The notes under the pieces: model-generated | What the model saw: only the letters and a program-made list of their open reading frames with translations | Told to the model about the DNA's origin: nothing | The model's database searches: none | Shown: positions 32,616-42,121 of the stretch, one piece after another | Layout: each line of letters opens with the position of its first letter | How positions within the stretch are numbered: the stretch's first letter is position 1 | Position numbers and translations under genes: made by a program | Origin: Roridomyces roridus | Lineage: Eukaryota; Basidiomycota; Agaricomycetes; Agaricales; Mycenaceae | DNA: 64,000 nt | NCBI GenBank assembly: GCA_029378245.1 | Contig: JARKIF010000024.1 | Span: forward strand, 682,001-746,000 | Reading direction: 5' to 3'

Positions 32616-33678
32616 CTAGAGCTTCGAACGCTCCTCATCGTCCGAATCAGCAGCCACCGACGGAGGCGCGGTCGCGTACTCTGACCCACTATCCTCCTCC
32701 TCCTCCTCTCCCGACTCCAAATTCCAACGCGACGACGCACCATACACCGGTCTCAACAGCAACCCACCCTCCTCCTCCTGCTGCCCGAACGTACTAGCCC
32801 CATCCTCAGTGTACTCGGTGGTATACTCCGTGTCCGTATCGTCATCCTGCCTGCCCACACCGCATCCACTTTTCTTGACAAGCAACGCGCCAACGCCGAT
32901 AGCTCCTGCGCTGAGAGCTTGTACGGGCACCGCCGCCACCGCGATACCGCCCATCGTGGCTGCTTGTGCCATGGAGAATAGGGAGCCGCTGGCAACTGCG
33001 CCGCCGTAGACTGCAGACTGTATGCCCGCGGCAATGGAGCCTGGTTTTGAATCGACATTATCAAGTATTATTCCAGAGGGAGACAGATGTGCACGTACCG
33101 CTGACGACGCCTGTAGCACTAAATCCCAGGAGGTTCAAGGTCCCTACGAGGACTGCTGGTGCAACCGTGATACCACCTACGGTGACGAGTCCGATACCAG
33201 CCGCTGCTGCTGCGTAGGGATGGTCCCTTCGGAAGCGGCGGAGTTTGTGTCCAACGGAATGTGAGTCTAAGGACGATATAAGTAGGATTCAAGCATGCAA
33301 CAAAAATAAATGTGGCACTGACGTTCAGCCTCGTCCTGCCTCATTTTCTCTTCCCGGGGGCGTGAGACGTCTGAGATATCCGCCGAAAATAATCCCAGAT
33401 GACTCACTTTGAATATACACCAAAGCCATTGTCAACGTGTCCCACTCCCACTTCTCCATCCCCAACGTCCTCCTCGCATCGTCCAACACCTCCCGGGGCT
33501 CGTCAGCCATGAAATGCAGCGCGATGACGACCCAGTGCTCCTGCGGGATTTTCCTTTGTTTGAGGCCCAGGCGGATGGCGCTGAGCCAGAGTTCGACGTC
33601 ATCTTGAGGACGGCCGTTGAAGATGGGTGGATTCCAGCCTGTGAGAGCAGCAAGGATGTCTGGCTGTGAGGGTGGCAT
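32616..33678 (-). CDS. gag-like domain fused to IFI6/IFI27-like membrane domain
   Basis: ATG 33678 opens a retrotransposon-gag-like helical domain: WNPPIFNGRPQDDVELWLSA, KQRKIPQEHWVVIALHFM, DDARRTLGMEKWEWDTLTMA. Spliced exons then give a basic linker (GHKLRRFRRDHPYA) and a Gly/Ala-rich hydrophobic domain of the interferon-inducible ISG12/IFI6-27 type: AAAAAGIGLVTVGGITVAPA, LLGFSATGVVSGSIAAGIQS, YGGAVASGSLFSMAQAATMG. The C-terminus (about 32616-32850) is strongly acidic (DDDTDTEYTTEYTED, SGEEEEEDSGSE). Introns near 33070-33095, 33275-33330 and 33365-33410 keep frame. No zinc knuckle or protease is present and the gene has introns, so it is a host gene, perhaps with a domesticated gag module. 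The membrane role is inferred; animal relatives act at mitochondrial or ER membranes. Confidence 0.72.
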
Positions 33679-33823
33679 GGTGAGAGGAGGCAAGGGCGAT
33701 TAGGCGCCCATCACGGAGATAGAGCGCAGCCAATAGCAGAATGGCAACACAATCTCGACCGTTTTGTGTCAAGCAAACCAGGGGACATTGAAAGTGGAGA
33801 GAGGCCCAACAAAAATGTACCCA

Positions 33824-33925
33824 TGGCCATCGTGGAGGTCGAACCCAAGACCTTCGCGTATAACACTTCTAAGATGAGAGACTCTAATATTAGCACGACG
33901 CTCTAACCAACTGAGCTAGACGGCC
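33824..33925 (-). tRNA. tRNA-Ile(AAU) with intron
   Basis: Minus strand: GGCCGTC acceptor 5' side with a GATGGCC 3' side and discriminator A; D arm AGCTCAGTTGGTTAGAGC; anticodon arm GTGCTAATA with AAT anticodon; about 28-nt intron after position 37; then ACGCGAAGGTCTTGGGTTCG (T arm). Standard tRNA-Ile apart from one or two acceptor mismatches. A and B boxes intact. Confidence 0.85.
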
Positions 33926-34323
33926 TGGTGACACAAGTTTTGCCCAAGGGATCACATCCCGACTGGCCACGAAAGACGGAATCCTGAGGACCGAGGTGCC
34001 AAATGTCGACTCTCAGTCTGAACATCGCACCATCAGTCGCTGATCTGCCGTTGAATTTCCTTCGCCATGACCCTTTTCCGGAATATTAATCTGACCCGAA
34101 AAAAGTGAGGTTGCAGCATGATTTCGCATGGAAATTAGCAGCGATAGCGATAAATATTCACAAAAAAGATGGGTACATTTGGAACATTATAACAGCCTAT
34201 CCCCAAGGCGCTGTTCGCAACACCATGGGTTGCCGTGGCCGCAGGCACCGCAAAGACTGGATTGAACTTGGCATGAACATTCATCACAGCGTGAAGTATG
34301 GAAGGAGCGCACATAGCAGTGTC
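33926..34323. other. intergenic
   Basis: Promoter side of tRNA-Ile and unassigned sequence; no gene supported. Confidence 0.4.
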
Positions 34324-34683
34324 CTACTTAGCTGCGGTCGAATTACCCACCCCACGCGTAAAGAACGAGGGTGCATCGGTGGTCTTGACTTCAGCGAGTG
34401 ATTCATCACCAAGCACACAGTCCAATGCCACTCCAGACTGCCTAGTAGGCCTCCAGATCGACAATACCCGTTGAACCGGAGAGCAGTGAAGTCGCTTGAG
34501 ACGCGTGGGGTGGAAAGTAGACGCCAGCGGAGTTTGAGTAAGGTCATGAACAACCCAGAGATTCTCCAAGTCGCAGAGGCACAGATTCCGCACAGATTTC
34601 TTGAAAATAGACGGCGTAGCCAGGATGCGGGCGAAATTGTCGTCATTTGAGCAGCCCGGTGTCGCCCTCCGTTCCGGCGTCAT
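34324..34683 (-). pseudogene. F-box-like protein fragment
   Basis: The open minus frame has ILATPSIFKKSVRNLCLCDL and NLWVVHDLTQTPLA, like the post-F-box part of Agaricomycete F-box-like proteins (compare the + strand gene at 19.4 kb). No F-box and no clean exon structure are visible around it. Probably a remnant; it could also be an exon of an unrecognised gene. Confidence 0.3.
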
Positions 34684-34970
34684 TCATTGCGACTTTGCTT
34701 GTCGTGCCGTGAATTGTGCAAGTGCTAACTGCTATCCGCTAAAGAACGTGATGCAGGGAGATCGCCCAGTAACCAGTCGGGATTGCTTCGGCAACCGATG
34801 TACGTGATCGTTGGCCTGTTGAACAGATTCATCCAGTGGAGATGTCTCCTGGGTTATGCACTCAGCAGATAAAACACGACTCCCTTCCCTGTATTTCGTC
34901 CCGAATCGAACCGGAGTTCGAGATCACCTCCACTCTGAGAGCGTGATTTCCTGTAGCAAAACTAAATCAT

Positions 34971-37900
34971 TCATCTGCCGCCCACCGTCCGTCGAAACTG
35001 CCGGATCACCACAGTCCCCAAGAAATTCCCCGCCCTCTCCTCAGCAAACGCACGCCAGCCAAGCCTTTCATACATCCGCCGTGCCCCAGGTTGCAAGTCA
35101 CTCGTCTCGAGGTCGAATTCCCGCAAAGCTGGAATGGACTCGGCGTAGTCAATCCAGACTTGCATGAGCCGCGCAGCAATACCCCGCCGACGATGCTTGG
35201 GAGAGACGATCATGCGACGGACATGTGCCGTGCGTGTGTCTTTCTCGGGCGAATAATCTGTCGGTATTGAGTCGGGCACGGGACTTTTCATGAGGGACCC
35301 GAGGACGCACCTAGCCCGACACCCCCAATGACTTCCTCTCCACCATTCTCCCTCGACTGCACAGCGACCCAAAACATCGCAGGAGCTTTATAGTACTCCC
35401 CGATATCTCCTAAATCCCCACGCATGACCTCATCACAAAAGCCCAGCATTTCTCGCGTGATATAATATCTCACACCAGCGAACAGAGCGATGCCCGCAGT
35501 ACAGACCAGGGTGCCGGTCCACCGCCAACGCGTACTCGGCCCTGAGACAACTCCCATTCCGAGACCCACACCGCCCAGGAGGTACGCGATCAAGGACGCC
35601 GGCTGAGTCAGAAAACGCCGTCTCCCGACAGAAGCAACGCTCCCCTCTGAAAGTGAGTCAGGATGTTGAGCAGATAGCGGGATGGAAGGGAGGAAGAAAG
35701 TAATTAGTTAATTAGTCGGGCTCACTCGAGCCTCTTATATACTACACATACAATATTCTAGAATGTTCCATCAAGTTCCGGCGGCCTCTACCAGATGGTC
35801 GAGGCGTCGCATCAGCTCCATGAGCTTCCGCCAACACTCCCCCTCGACGACACGACCGTCGACAAATCAACACATCATGGGAATTGAACTTGGCGTTCAA
35901 TTGAGTTGGAGCGCGTGAATTTCGTTGTTTGCGCAGTGGGTTGACCGCGTCTCGCGTGAGAGTAATAACCATGCCCGTACAAGCAAAGTCTGTGGTTGTA
36001 AGGTGCGCGCGAGTTCATTTGCCAGTGATGATGTTGGCAGTATTGATATCACTGCTAATATCATGCGGAGCCTTCGCGGGAGGTGATGGTGCACGAGAAG
36101 AAGGCGGTGCAGGCGTAAGCGGAGAAGAGGGATTGGAGTGCGGGTGTGGGGAAGATCCCTCGTCGGAGTCAGAATTCATCAGCGGCGCGAGATCGCGATA
36201 TGAAATTTTGGATTGATCCAGAGGTTTCTGCGAAGTCTCCCCCTGCGACTGGCTTCTCCTCTTGCTATTCTCCCCCTCAGACACAGGAGGGGACGGAGCA
36301 TGCCTGGGTACATAGTAGTATCCGTCGTCGTCGTCGTCCACGGCAGAGGGTTGAATTTTCTGAACTGCGCGCGGGTTCTGGGAAGATGAGAGTGATGAGG
36401 AGGGGACCACGCGAAGTCGGTACATGTGGTAGATTTTGTCACCAATGGCAACGAGATGCCCATGGCGCGAGAAAATCTCTATTGTGTTGCCATGGAATTC
36501 AACTTGATAGCCTGCATCGGTCATCCGTCCGAGAGAAATGAGATTGAACGGTGCATCAGGGCAATGAACAACATGCCGAATGGTGCAGGGACGAGCGATG
36601 TCACCCAGAACTGTTGAAAGGGTGATAGTACCCTTGCCGATGCCGGCACAACTCCCGAAGCCCTCGATGGTATGCTTGCACGGCGTATATTTGGTGAAAT
36701 GCTGTTTATTACGAGCAATCGAGCGGCTACACGCACTATCAAGTAGCCAATCATCCGGCGAAAGCTTCTCCTTCGGCTGGGCTGGAAATGCGAAGTCAGA
36801 ATCTGAACTTGACTCAGAGTCCGAATAGTCGGCAACGTGAGACCGAGAGGATTTGTGGCGGCGAGGTGGACGACCTGAGTGGCCCTCAGAGTCGGAATGA
36901 TCGGCATCACGGCGAGGATGTGGTGCTCTGCAATGAGCAGCAATGTGGCCGGAAATGCCGCAGCGAAAACAGGCAGGCGGGTATTGATGAGCTGCCGGTA
37001 ATGCCGTGGACTGCGTGGCGCGTTCGTTGATACGCGCAACTTCGGATAGAATCCGAGCGATGACCTTCGACGAGTCGGCAAGAATATCCTCGGGGACAGA
37101 GGAAATGAATGGGTTCCAGGAATCTGGAAGGGACGTGAGCAGCGTGACTGAGAAATCAGTCTCGGTGATGACCTGCTCGAGGGATGTGAGTTCGGCTTGG
37201 TACGAGCGCATCAAGCGGATGTGCTCCTTGATATCGCCGTCCTCGGGACAGTGGGCGCGGAAGAACTTGCGCCGAGCTAACACAATGCCGATGGGACCTT
37301 TGGCTTCGTACATCGTGCGGAGTGTCTGCCAAGCCTCCTTGGCGGATGTGGCGGCCGAGATGTAAACGAGTACATCGTCAGCAACGCGCAAACGGAGGGC
37401 AGAAAGCGCCTTACGGTCGCTCTTCTTCCAGGTAGCAGCCTGGACGGGGTCACTAGGAGCGGCGGCCGAGTTGTCGACGTAATCGTCAAGTGAGAGGTCT
37501 GTCAAAATGTCGAGCATCTTGACTTTCCATACGCCGTAGTTGTCGGCACCCTGTAAAGGGTCAATACGATAGGCGGAGGTGTGGTTGTTGGACATGGGGT
37601 GCGGAGGAAACTCAACGCGAACTGGGTAACGGCGGGAAACAACGGGGATGCGGATCAAGCCCTAACGAGGGGATACGACGCGGAACGACCAAAAACGATG
37701 AGCGGATCAAGCCCGAACACACGGGGATACAATGCTGGTGAAGACGCAAAAACTCCAAAACTGGTGGTGGTGGTAGCGGATCAAGCCCGTCACGGGGATG
37801 CGACGCTGGGAAAACACGGAGGAGCGGATCAAGCCCTAAGCGAGCGAAGCTCAAGCGAAAGGGGATACGACGCTAATAAAACACGGGGTGGTGAATCGAA

Positions 37901-38276
37901 ATCGGGTACGGGGTTTAGTAGCGGGGCGCGGGGCCCATAACCTGTTGAGCAGATAGCGGGATGGAAGGGAGGAAGAAAGTAATTAGTTAATTAGTCGGGC
38001 TCACTCGAGCCTCTTATATACTACACATACAATATTCTAGAATGTTCCATCAAGTTCCGGCGGCCTCTACCAGATGGTCGAGGCGTCGCATCAGCTCCAT
38101 GAGCTTCCGCCAACACAGGACCCGTCGCTCAAATTCTCCGCAGTCGACTGACCACCGGTAGCAAAGGCTTCCAGGAAAAGTGCTCGGATTTGAGGGGAGT
38201 CGCTGGCTCGGTGTGGACGGATGTAGTAGGACGTTCGGTTGGGCGGCGGGTTGGTGTCTTTGGCCTGGTGGCCCAT
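34971..38276 (-). CDS. GNAT N-acetyltransferase with membrane segments; one intron holds a Copia element
   Basis: Acetyl-CoA-dependent transferase of the NAT8-like membrane GNAT type; substrate unknown. ATG 38276 (MGHQAKDTNPPPNRTSYYIR) begins exon 1, ending at 38156 after RALFLEAFAT. Exon 2 starts at 35646 with EGSVASVGRRRFLTQPASLI, then two hydrophobic stretches (AYLLGGVGLGMGVVSG, LVCTAGIALFAGVRYYI). A short intron (about 35262-35311) leads to the acetyl-CoA core: HVRRMIVSPKHRRRGIAARL, whose RRRGIA is the Q/R-x-x-G-x-A motif, and a C-terminal YERLGWRAF. TGA at 34971. The 2,509-nt intron contains the 2,452-bp element at 35664-38115; without it and its 5-bp duplication it is 52 nt, with GT donor, CTGAC branch site and TTTCAG acceptor intact. 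Exons on both sides are undamaged, so the gene may still work if this intron is removed. Confidence 0.82.
35664..35836 (-). repeat. 3' LTR of the Copia element
   Basis: 173 bp, identical by reading to 37943-38115; minus strand contains GGAACATTCTAG and TAGTATATAAG. Confidence 0.92.
36015..37595 (-). CDS. Copia gag polyprotein with CCHC knuckle and protease-like region
   Basis: 526 aa from ATG 37595 (MSNNHTSAYRIDPLQ) to 36015. Residues about 10-190 are the UBN2/gag domain (ADNYGVWKVKMLDILTDL, AKEAWQTLRTMYEAKGPIG, LVTLLTSLPDSWNPF-like). CFRCGISGHIAAHCRAP at about 235 is a CX2CX4HX4C zinc knuckle. WLLDSACSRSIARNKQHFT at about 310 matches the Copia protease start (WxxDSGAxxH), but Gly of DSG is Ala (DSA), which may impair catalysis. 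HCPDAPFNLISLGRMTDAGY and GDKIYHMYRL end the protease-like part. The remaining 130 residues are Ser/Pro-rich and replace integrase. The frame is fully open, so this could be a working gag supplier or host-adopted gag. Confidence 0.85.
   Translation of the reverse strand: MSNNHTSAYRIDPLQGADNYGVWKVKMLDILTDLSLDDYVDNSAAAPSDPVQAATWKKSDRKALSALRLRVADDVLVYISAATSAKEAWQTLRTMYEAKGPIGIVLARRKFFRAHCPEDGDIKEHIRLMRSYQAELTSLEQVITETDFSVTLLTSLPDSWNPFISSVPEDILADSSKVIARILSEVARINERATQSTALPAAHQYPPACFRCGISGHIAAHCRAPHPRRDADHSDSEGHSGRPPRRHKSSRSHVADYSDSESSSDSDFAFPAQPKEKLSPDDWLLDSACSRSIARNKQHFTKYTPCKHTIEGFGSCAGIGKGTITLSTVLGDIARPCTIRHVVHCPDAPFNLISLGRMTDAGYQVEFHGNTIEIFSRHGHLVAIGDKIYHMYRLRVVPSSSLSSSQNPRAVQKIQPSAVDDDDDGYYYVPRHAPSPPVSEGENSKRRSQSQGETSQKPLDQSKISYRDLAPLMNSDSDEGSSPHPHSNPSSPLTPAPPSSRAPSPPAKAPHDISSDINTANIITGK
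37640..37890 (-). repeat. tandem leader repeats in the Copia element
   Basis: Four or five spaced copies of GCGGATCAAGCCC followed 15-30 bp later by GGGGATRCGACGC (+ strand wording), at about 37651, 37711, 37777 and 37822. They lie between the 5' LTR and gag, where packaging signals of retroelement RNAs usually are. Confidence 0.7.
37943..38115 (-). repeat. 5' LTR of the Copia element
   Basis: 173 bp; the minus strand continues GGTTATGGGCCC directly inside, the expected primer-binding-site position. Confidence 0.92.
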
Positions 38277-38599
38277 TGGGTGGACGTGGGAGAGGAAAAA
38301 AGATGCTGCGGATTTGACGGTGATGGTGATGTCGGATAACTCTGGAACTGATCGGTATACATCGGCGACATTAGTACTCGGCCTTCGTGAGTGGAAGAAA
38401 GTTCAAAGCGAGTTGGACGCCACACTGGGATGAAGGTTAAACATTGGACAAGGGAATCACCTTCACAGAGAGACTTGAAGGCTTCGCCTCACGCGCCGTA
38501 CAAGAACAATCGCGATTGAAGCAGGCCTACATAGCATTCAAGTGAGCAAACCAAATCGGATACGTATACAGCAACCAGATGGAAGTCGCGCAGAAAATA

Positions 38600-39770
38600 C
38601 ACAACTCGAAAAAACACAGCAAGATGAGAATTAGGAAAGCAAGCGATTGGGCGAACGTCACATAAGGAACCTGTGTCGCGTATCCTAGACGCCGATGAAT
38701 CAGCAGTCCCATCTAGGAGCAAGAATGAACGTACAATGGGATGAGAACTCCCTAGCTGAGGATGCTGTGAGTATTTTTTCGCCAGTATCTCTCTGGCGCG
38801 ATATCCATGAGTCGGTGACGACGAGGTAAGGGAGGAGAACGCACCGCATATTGTCTATCAGATCCTTGAACGACTGTTTGGGATGCATCTCTTCCAGGTT
38901 GGAATGAGCGTTCTGCGAGCCGAGGCCTTGTAGAGGTACTGATGGCTTTGATAAACGCCTGTCCCGAATGCGACAACTAATTCGAAGAAGAAGATCGAGA
39001 GAAAACGGCCTTGATACGACTTGAATTTCAAGAAGGCGAAGGTAGGGATGAACGAACCGTGAGTCGACATCCAGCGGGTAGGGGAGACACCTAGAAGTAT
39101 CCCTTCAGTCCACATTCAAGCGTGAAACGAGCTAGGTTACCATGATATTGTGCATTTCCTGAGCCAATTGTTCAGATAAACGACAGAAATGGAAGAGAGA
39201 CAATACATTATCCACAACATGTCCCGTTTGTTCAAGTCGACTGGAAAGATCACTGTGTGCGCGTCAGAGGCTGTATCGCAAGAGTGCACGAACCATCATC
39301 ATATCCGTTCTCCTCATATCCCTCCCGCCCGATCGCGCGCCTGGCCACCATGCCCAGAATCTACCCAAAGAACTCAAACCAGATCAAGGGCCCTCGGAAC
39401 ACTCACAGTGGAAGAACAGGGCATCATCTGGTTTAGCGCCACGCACCAACCACTTCATGGCCTTGATCATATTCTTCCGCGTCGGCTGCCCGCGGGGGTT
39501 TGGGCTGTCGTCGGTGAGTACAACAATCTCCTCTGGCCAATAGCCTGCGTGCTCTAGCTCTGTGATTCAGCAGCGGGCTGGTATGGGAGCAGTGCTCCGA
39601 GACGCACCGACGAGAAAGACAAAGGCGTGCTTGGCATTGGTGATACACCCGCGCAGAGCGTGGCCGCTGTTGTCATGCGTAGAGCGGGCTCGAGGGTCCT
39701 GAGAGAAATGCACCCCACTCGTTTCATGCACGGGCGGCTGGGGACGGTGGTCTCCCCAGCTGGGCTTATG
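38600..39770 (-). pseudogene. metacaspase pseudogene lacking the catalytic Cys region
   Basis: Exons of a type I metacaspase (caspase-like protease of the cell-death and stress system) can be followed on the minus strand: LRGCITNAKHAFVFL, then YWPEEIVVLTDDSPNPRGQP, MIKAMKWLVRGAKPDDALFF, then HYSGHG with the catalytic His. A frameshift follows (stop soon after), resuming as NGYDDVIFPVD, a second frameshift, then GHVVDN, EMHNIM, VSPLPAGCRLT and AVF. The next match is QAFIKAI and MHPKQSFKDLIDNM, EILAKKYSQHPQLGSSHPI at the C-terminus. About 100 residues between AVF and QAFIKAI, which should include D-S-C-H-S-G, are missing and the gap has only intron-sized DNA. Intron positions look conserved, so decay is recent in structure. 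Confidence 0.78.
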
Positions 39771-40470
39771 AGACACTGCATGCCGGGGGAGATACATCAG
39801 ACCTACGACGAGCCATGATTCGACGCAGACATAGCGGTCTCCAAGTGGGTGGTGGTAGTCTCGCAAACAAGACTTTCTCGTAGTGAAGATAATCGTTCAC
39901 ACAGGGAAAGTCTTGGAGCGACGTGGGGGTGTCGTAGGCAGGCGACAATCAGATGGCCCGGCCGGAGTCGGCAACTGTATATGGCAGGTTTTCAAGTCGC
40001 GTATCAGCAGCACTGGAGAGCAGTGGCACCGAAACCTGCCGAATGGAGAGAGAGCAGTAGCCGAAACCTGCCTTATTGGGATTGCTCCGTGATGGATGTC
40101 GCCTTCCCTTGGGTACCGCTGATGCGTCCCAGCCTAGGTGGTGGTGGTTTGGGACAAGGAGCATGAGCCGAGGATGCCAAGAGGATGCGGCCATCATTTC
40201 TCATCACGTCATCGCGCTTCCTCGAGTGGATTCCATGGTACTGTACTATTTCAACCGCATCTTCGGTCACGCGTCACAGCGACAGCCGAAATGAAGGATA
40301 AAAATAGGTGTCCCGTGTCACAGGCCTTGCCTCCTGCCTCAAAAGGCAATGATACCATCAAAAATTCCGGGCCGCCTTCGGCGGCCTTCCTTATATGGTA
40401 ATTCGAATGTGGAAAAAGCGAAGGATGTAGGTCACAGGTCACAAGGGCCGAAGATCCGGTTGAAATAGTA
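39770..40470. other. degraded 5' flank of the metacaspase pseudogene
   Basis: Pro/Gln-rich open frames on the minus strand (about 40230-39960) may be the remains of the metacaspase prodomain. No intact exon is supported. Confidence 0.35.
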
Positions 40471-40527
40471 CAGTAGTCTCTCGTAGACAGACTACGATAC
40501 AGCTGACGAACAAGTTGTAGCTGTATG
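40471..40527 (+). repeat. double-hairpin repeat, copy 1
   Basis: 57 bp made of two adjacent hairpins: GTAGTCT...AGACTAC and TACAGCT...AGCTGTA. The same 56-57 bp recur at 42065-42121. Partial copies occur at 11732-11758 (inverted) and 13595. Confidence 0.75.
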
Positions 40528-40794
40528 TAATTCCATGGAATTCTATGTTGGTGATCTCAACTTTCAAGACTCCCTTAGAACTCAGATTGGTGACACGTAG
40601 GCTTGGCACAGATTAAAAGCAATAAGGATGTAAGGCCGACAAGCGGCGAGGCCCGCTACCGGATTTGGGTGTATTTAGATTCAAAGCTACATAGCATCAG
40701 GCGTATTAGTTACGAGTGAGGTAGAGCAGGCGACAACGGCGTGAAAATGAGCACTTCATCCTCACTCCACCGAGACAGATGTAGCTGGGTCAAA

Positions 40795-41950
40795 TCAGTC
40801 GGTGGTTAAACCGCGCCCTGAAGAGAACACTCGCAGGGGACACTCCGGTAGTGAGGCAATTTGCGAGAGGACGGGATACTCACGGCGATGAGACCGCCAC
40901 CATGCCATTGGGTCCTTGGTCTTGACTCTTGACACGCTGGGCAGTGAGAAAATCACCCAGTTCGTCAATCGAAGAGGCTCGCGGTGCGTCGCTGCGGTAC
41001 TCTTGCTGCCACTGGACGAGTGGGCCCGGGGGAGACCTAGCACGCAGTTGTTATGAGCGAAGAAATATAAAGGCACGATCAGCGAATGCATACCTCCTGG
41101 ACCTCCGGCTCGTGCTTCCTGCCAGCAATTCAGAGTCGAACTTGTTCTGGCGGGAATGCTCCGGTTTTGAGCTCGAGTGCTGGACTGAGGATCATTTTGT
41201 AATTCGGATGATATCAGGCTAGGATAACTCGCTGGTGCCACTGCGGTGGCAAGTGCGTAGATGTCCGGCATCAAGCAGTAAGTAGCGCTGCAAAGTGGCG
41301 CATCCGAGCGCGACAGCATCGACAACGGCGGGCTCAATGTACGCTCACCGCGGGAGTAGAGAGTGCTATGAATGAAACCGCCGGTTGACAGAACATCGGC
41401 GATCGTACTGGAATCACGCAAAAGAATAGGGTGGTGTCCTTGAGAACCTGCTCTGGAAATTAGAACCCGGCTCGACATTGAGAGTAGATGGAACGAACAG
41501 CAAGTACATGAATCAAATCCACAACGATCGCCCAACCTCTTCGTCACCCTCTTCCGCGTCCGAATCCGATGCCCATTTTCGTTGTCCTCCTCGCCCTCCC
41601 CTCGGTGTCCTCCTCGCCTTCCCCCTCAATGTCCTGCGCAAACGCAGCGCTGAGTTCGTCTCCATTCCGCCGCCTCGGTCCTTCTTTTCCGCGAAAATTG
41701 AACCATTGGGGTGTTCATGGGGGTCTCGTCACGGATAGCAGCGTCAACGACATAAACGACATATTTGCCGAAGCAGCGGATGACGTGGGACTTCAGATTG
41801 GTGGTGGAACCGCATCGGAGGCACGAATGCCATCTGCGTTTTCAAAAAGACATGTAATGCCCTTTGAACCGGAGCCTGGACGTAAGTTAGTGATAACAAA
41901 GGCACACGTTCAGAGCACGCACCCTTTCATCGAGTATACATACTTATGAG
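40795..41950 (-). pseudogene. hAT-family transposase remnant
   Basis: Decayed transposase on the minus strand, read across several frames. From N to C: CLRCGSTTNLKSHVIRCFG near 41870-41800, a BED-like zinc finger; an acidic region; VLKDTTLFF near 41420 (compare LKDATLFFSR in hAT proteins); RYLLLDAGHL near 41280; SIDELGDFLTAQRVKSQDP with AWW near 40970-40900, and EYPVLSQIA to VFSSGRGL near 40870-40810, the hAT C-terminal dimerisation (WW..YP.L...A) block. Multiple frameshifts and stops. It lies between the two double-hairpin repeats. Confidence 0.62.
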
Positions 41951-42064
41951 GAAGTGGCACCAAGAACCGTCATCCGCAGTCGCAGCTTGGTCATAATTTT
42001 CTTGACAATTCCACCCTGGGCGACGAGCAAAAGTGCATGGTTAGAATCCAGACGAAGCAAAAAG

Positions 42065-42121
42065 GTAGTCTCTCGTAGACAGACTACGATACAGCTGACG
42101 AACAAGTTGTAGCTGTATGTA
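42065..42121 (+). repeat. double-hairpin repeat, copy 2
   Basis: Same sequence and orientation as 40471-40527, so the transposase debris is bracketed by direct repeats about 1.6 kb apart. Confidence 0.75.

Larger units (their letters stand above)
35664..38115 (-). mobile_element. young Copia-type LTR retrotransposon, gag/protease only
   Basis: Identical 173-bp LTRs (35664-35836 and 37943-38115) with TG...CA ends, flanked by the 5-bp duplication CAGGA (35659-35663 and 38116-38120). On the minus strand the order is 5' LTR, leader with tandem repeats (about 37890-37640), one long gag frame (37595-36015), a purine tract GAGGGGGAG and the 3' LTR. No integrase, reverse transcriptase or RNase H is present. 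It sits inside the GNAT intron, in the same orientation as that gene. Confidence 0.93.

Noticed and set aside
38489..38722. separate small membrane-protein gene from a hydrophobic minus frame
   Set aside because: It directly follows the metacaspase C-terminal exon and has no promoter or start codon of its own; probably sequence downstream of the pseudogene.
40795..41547. 250-codon open frame on the minus strand as an intact gene
   Set aside because: Only its last part matches the hAT C-terminal block; the other hAT motifs are in other frames, so the long frame is an accident across a decayed transposase.
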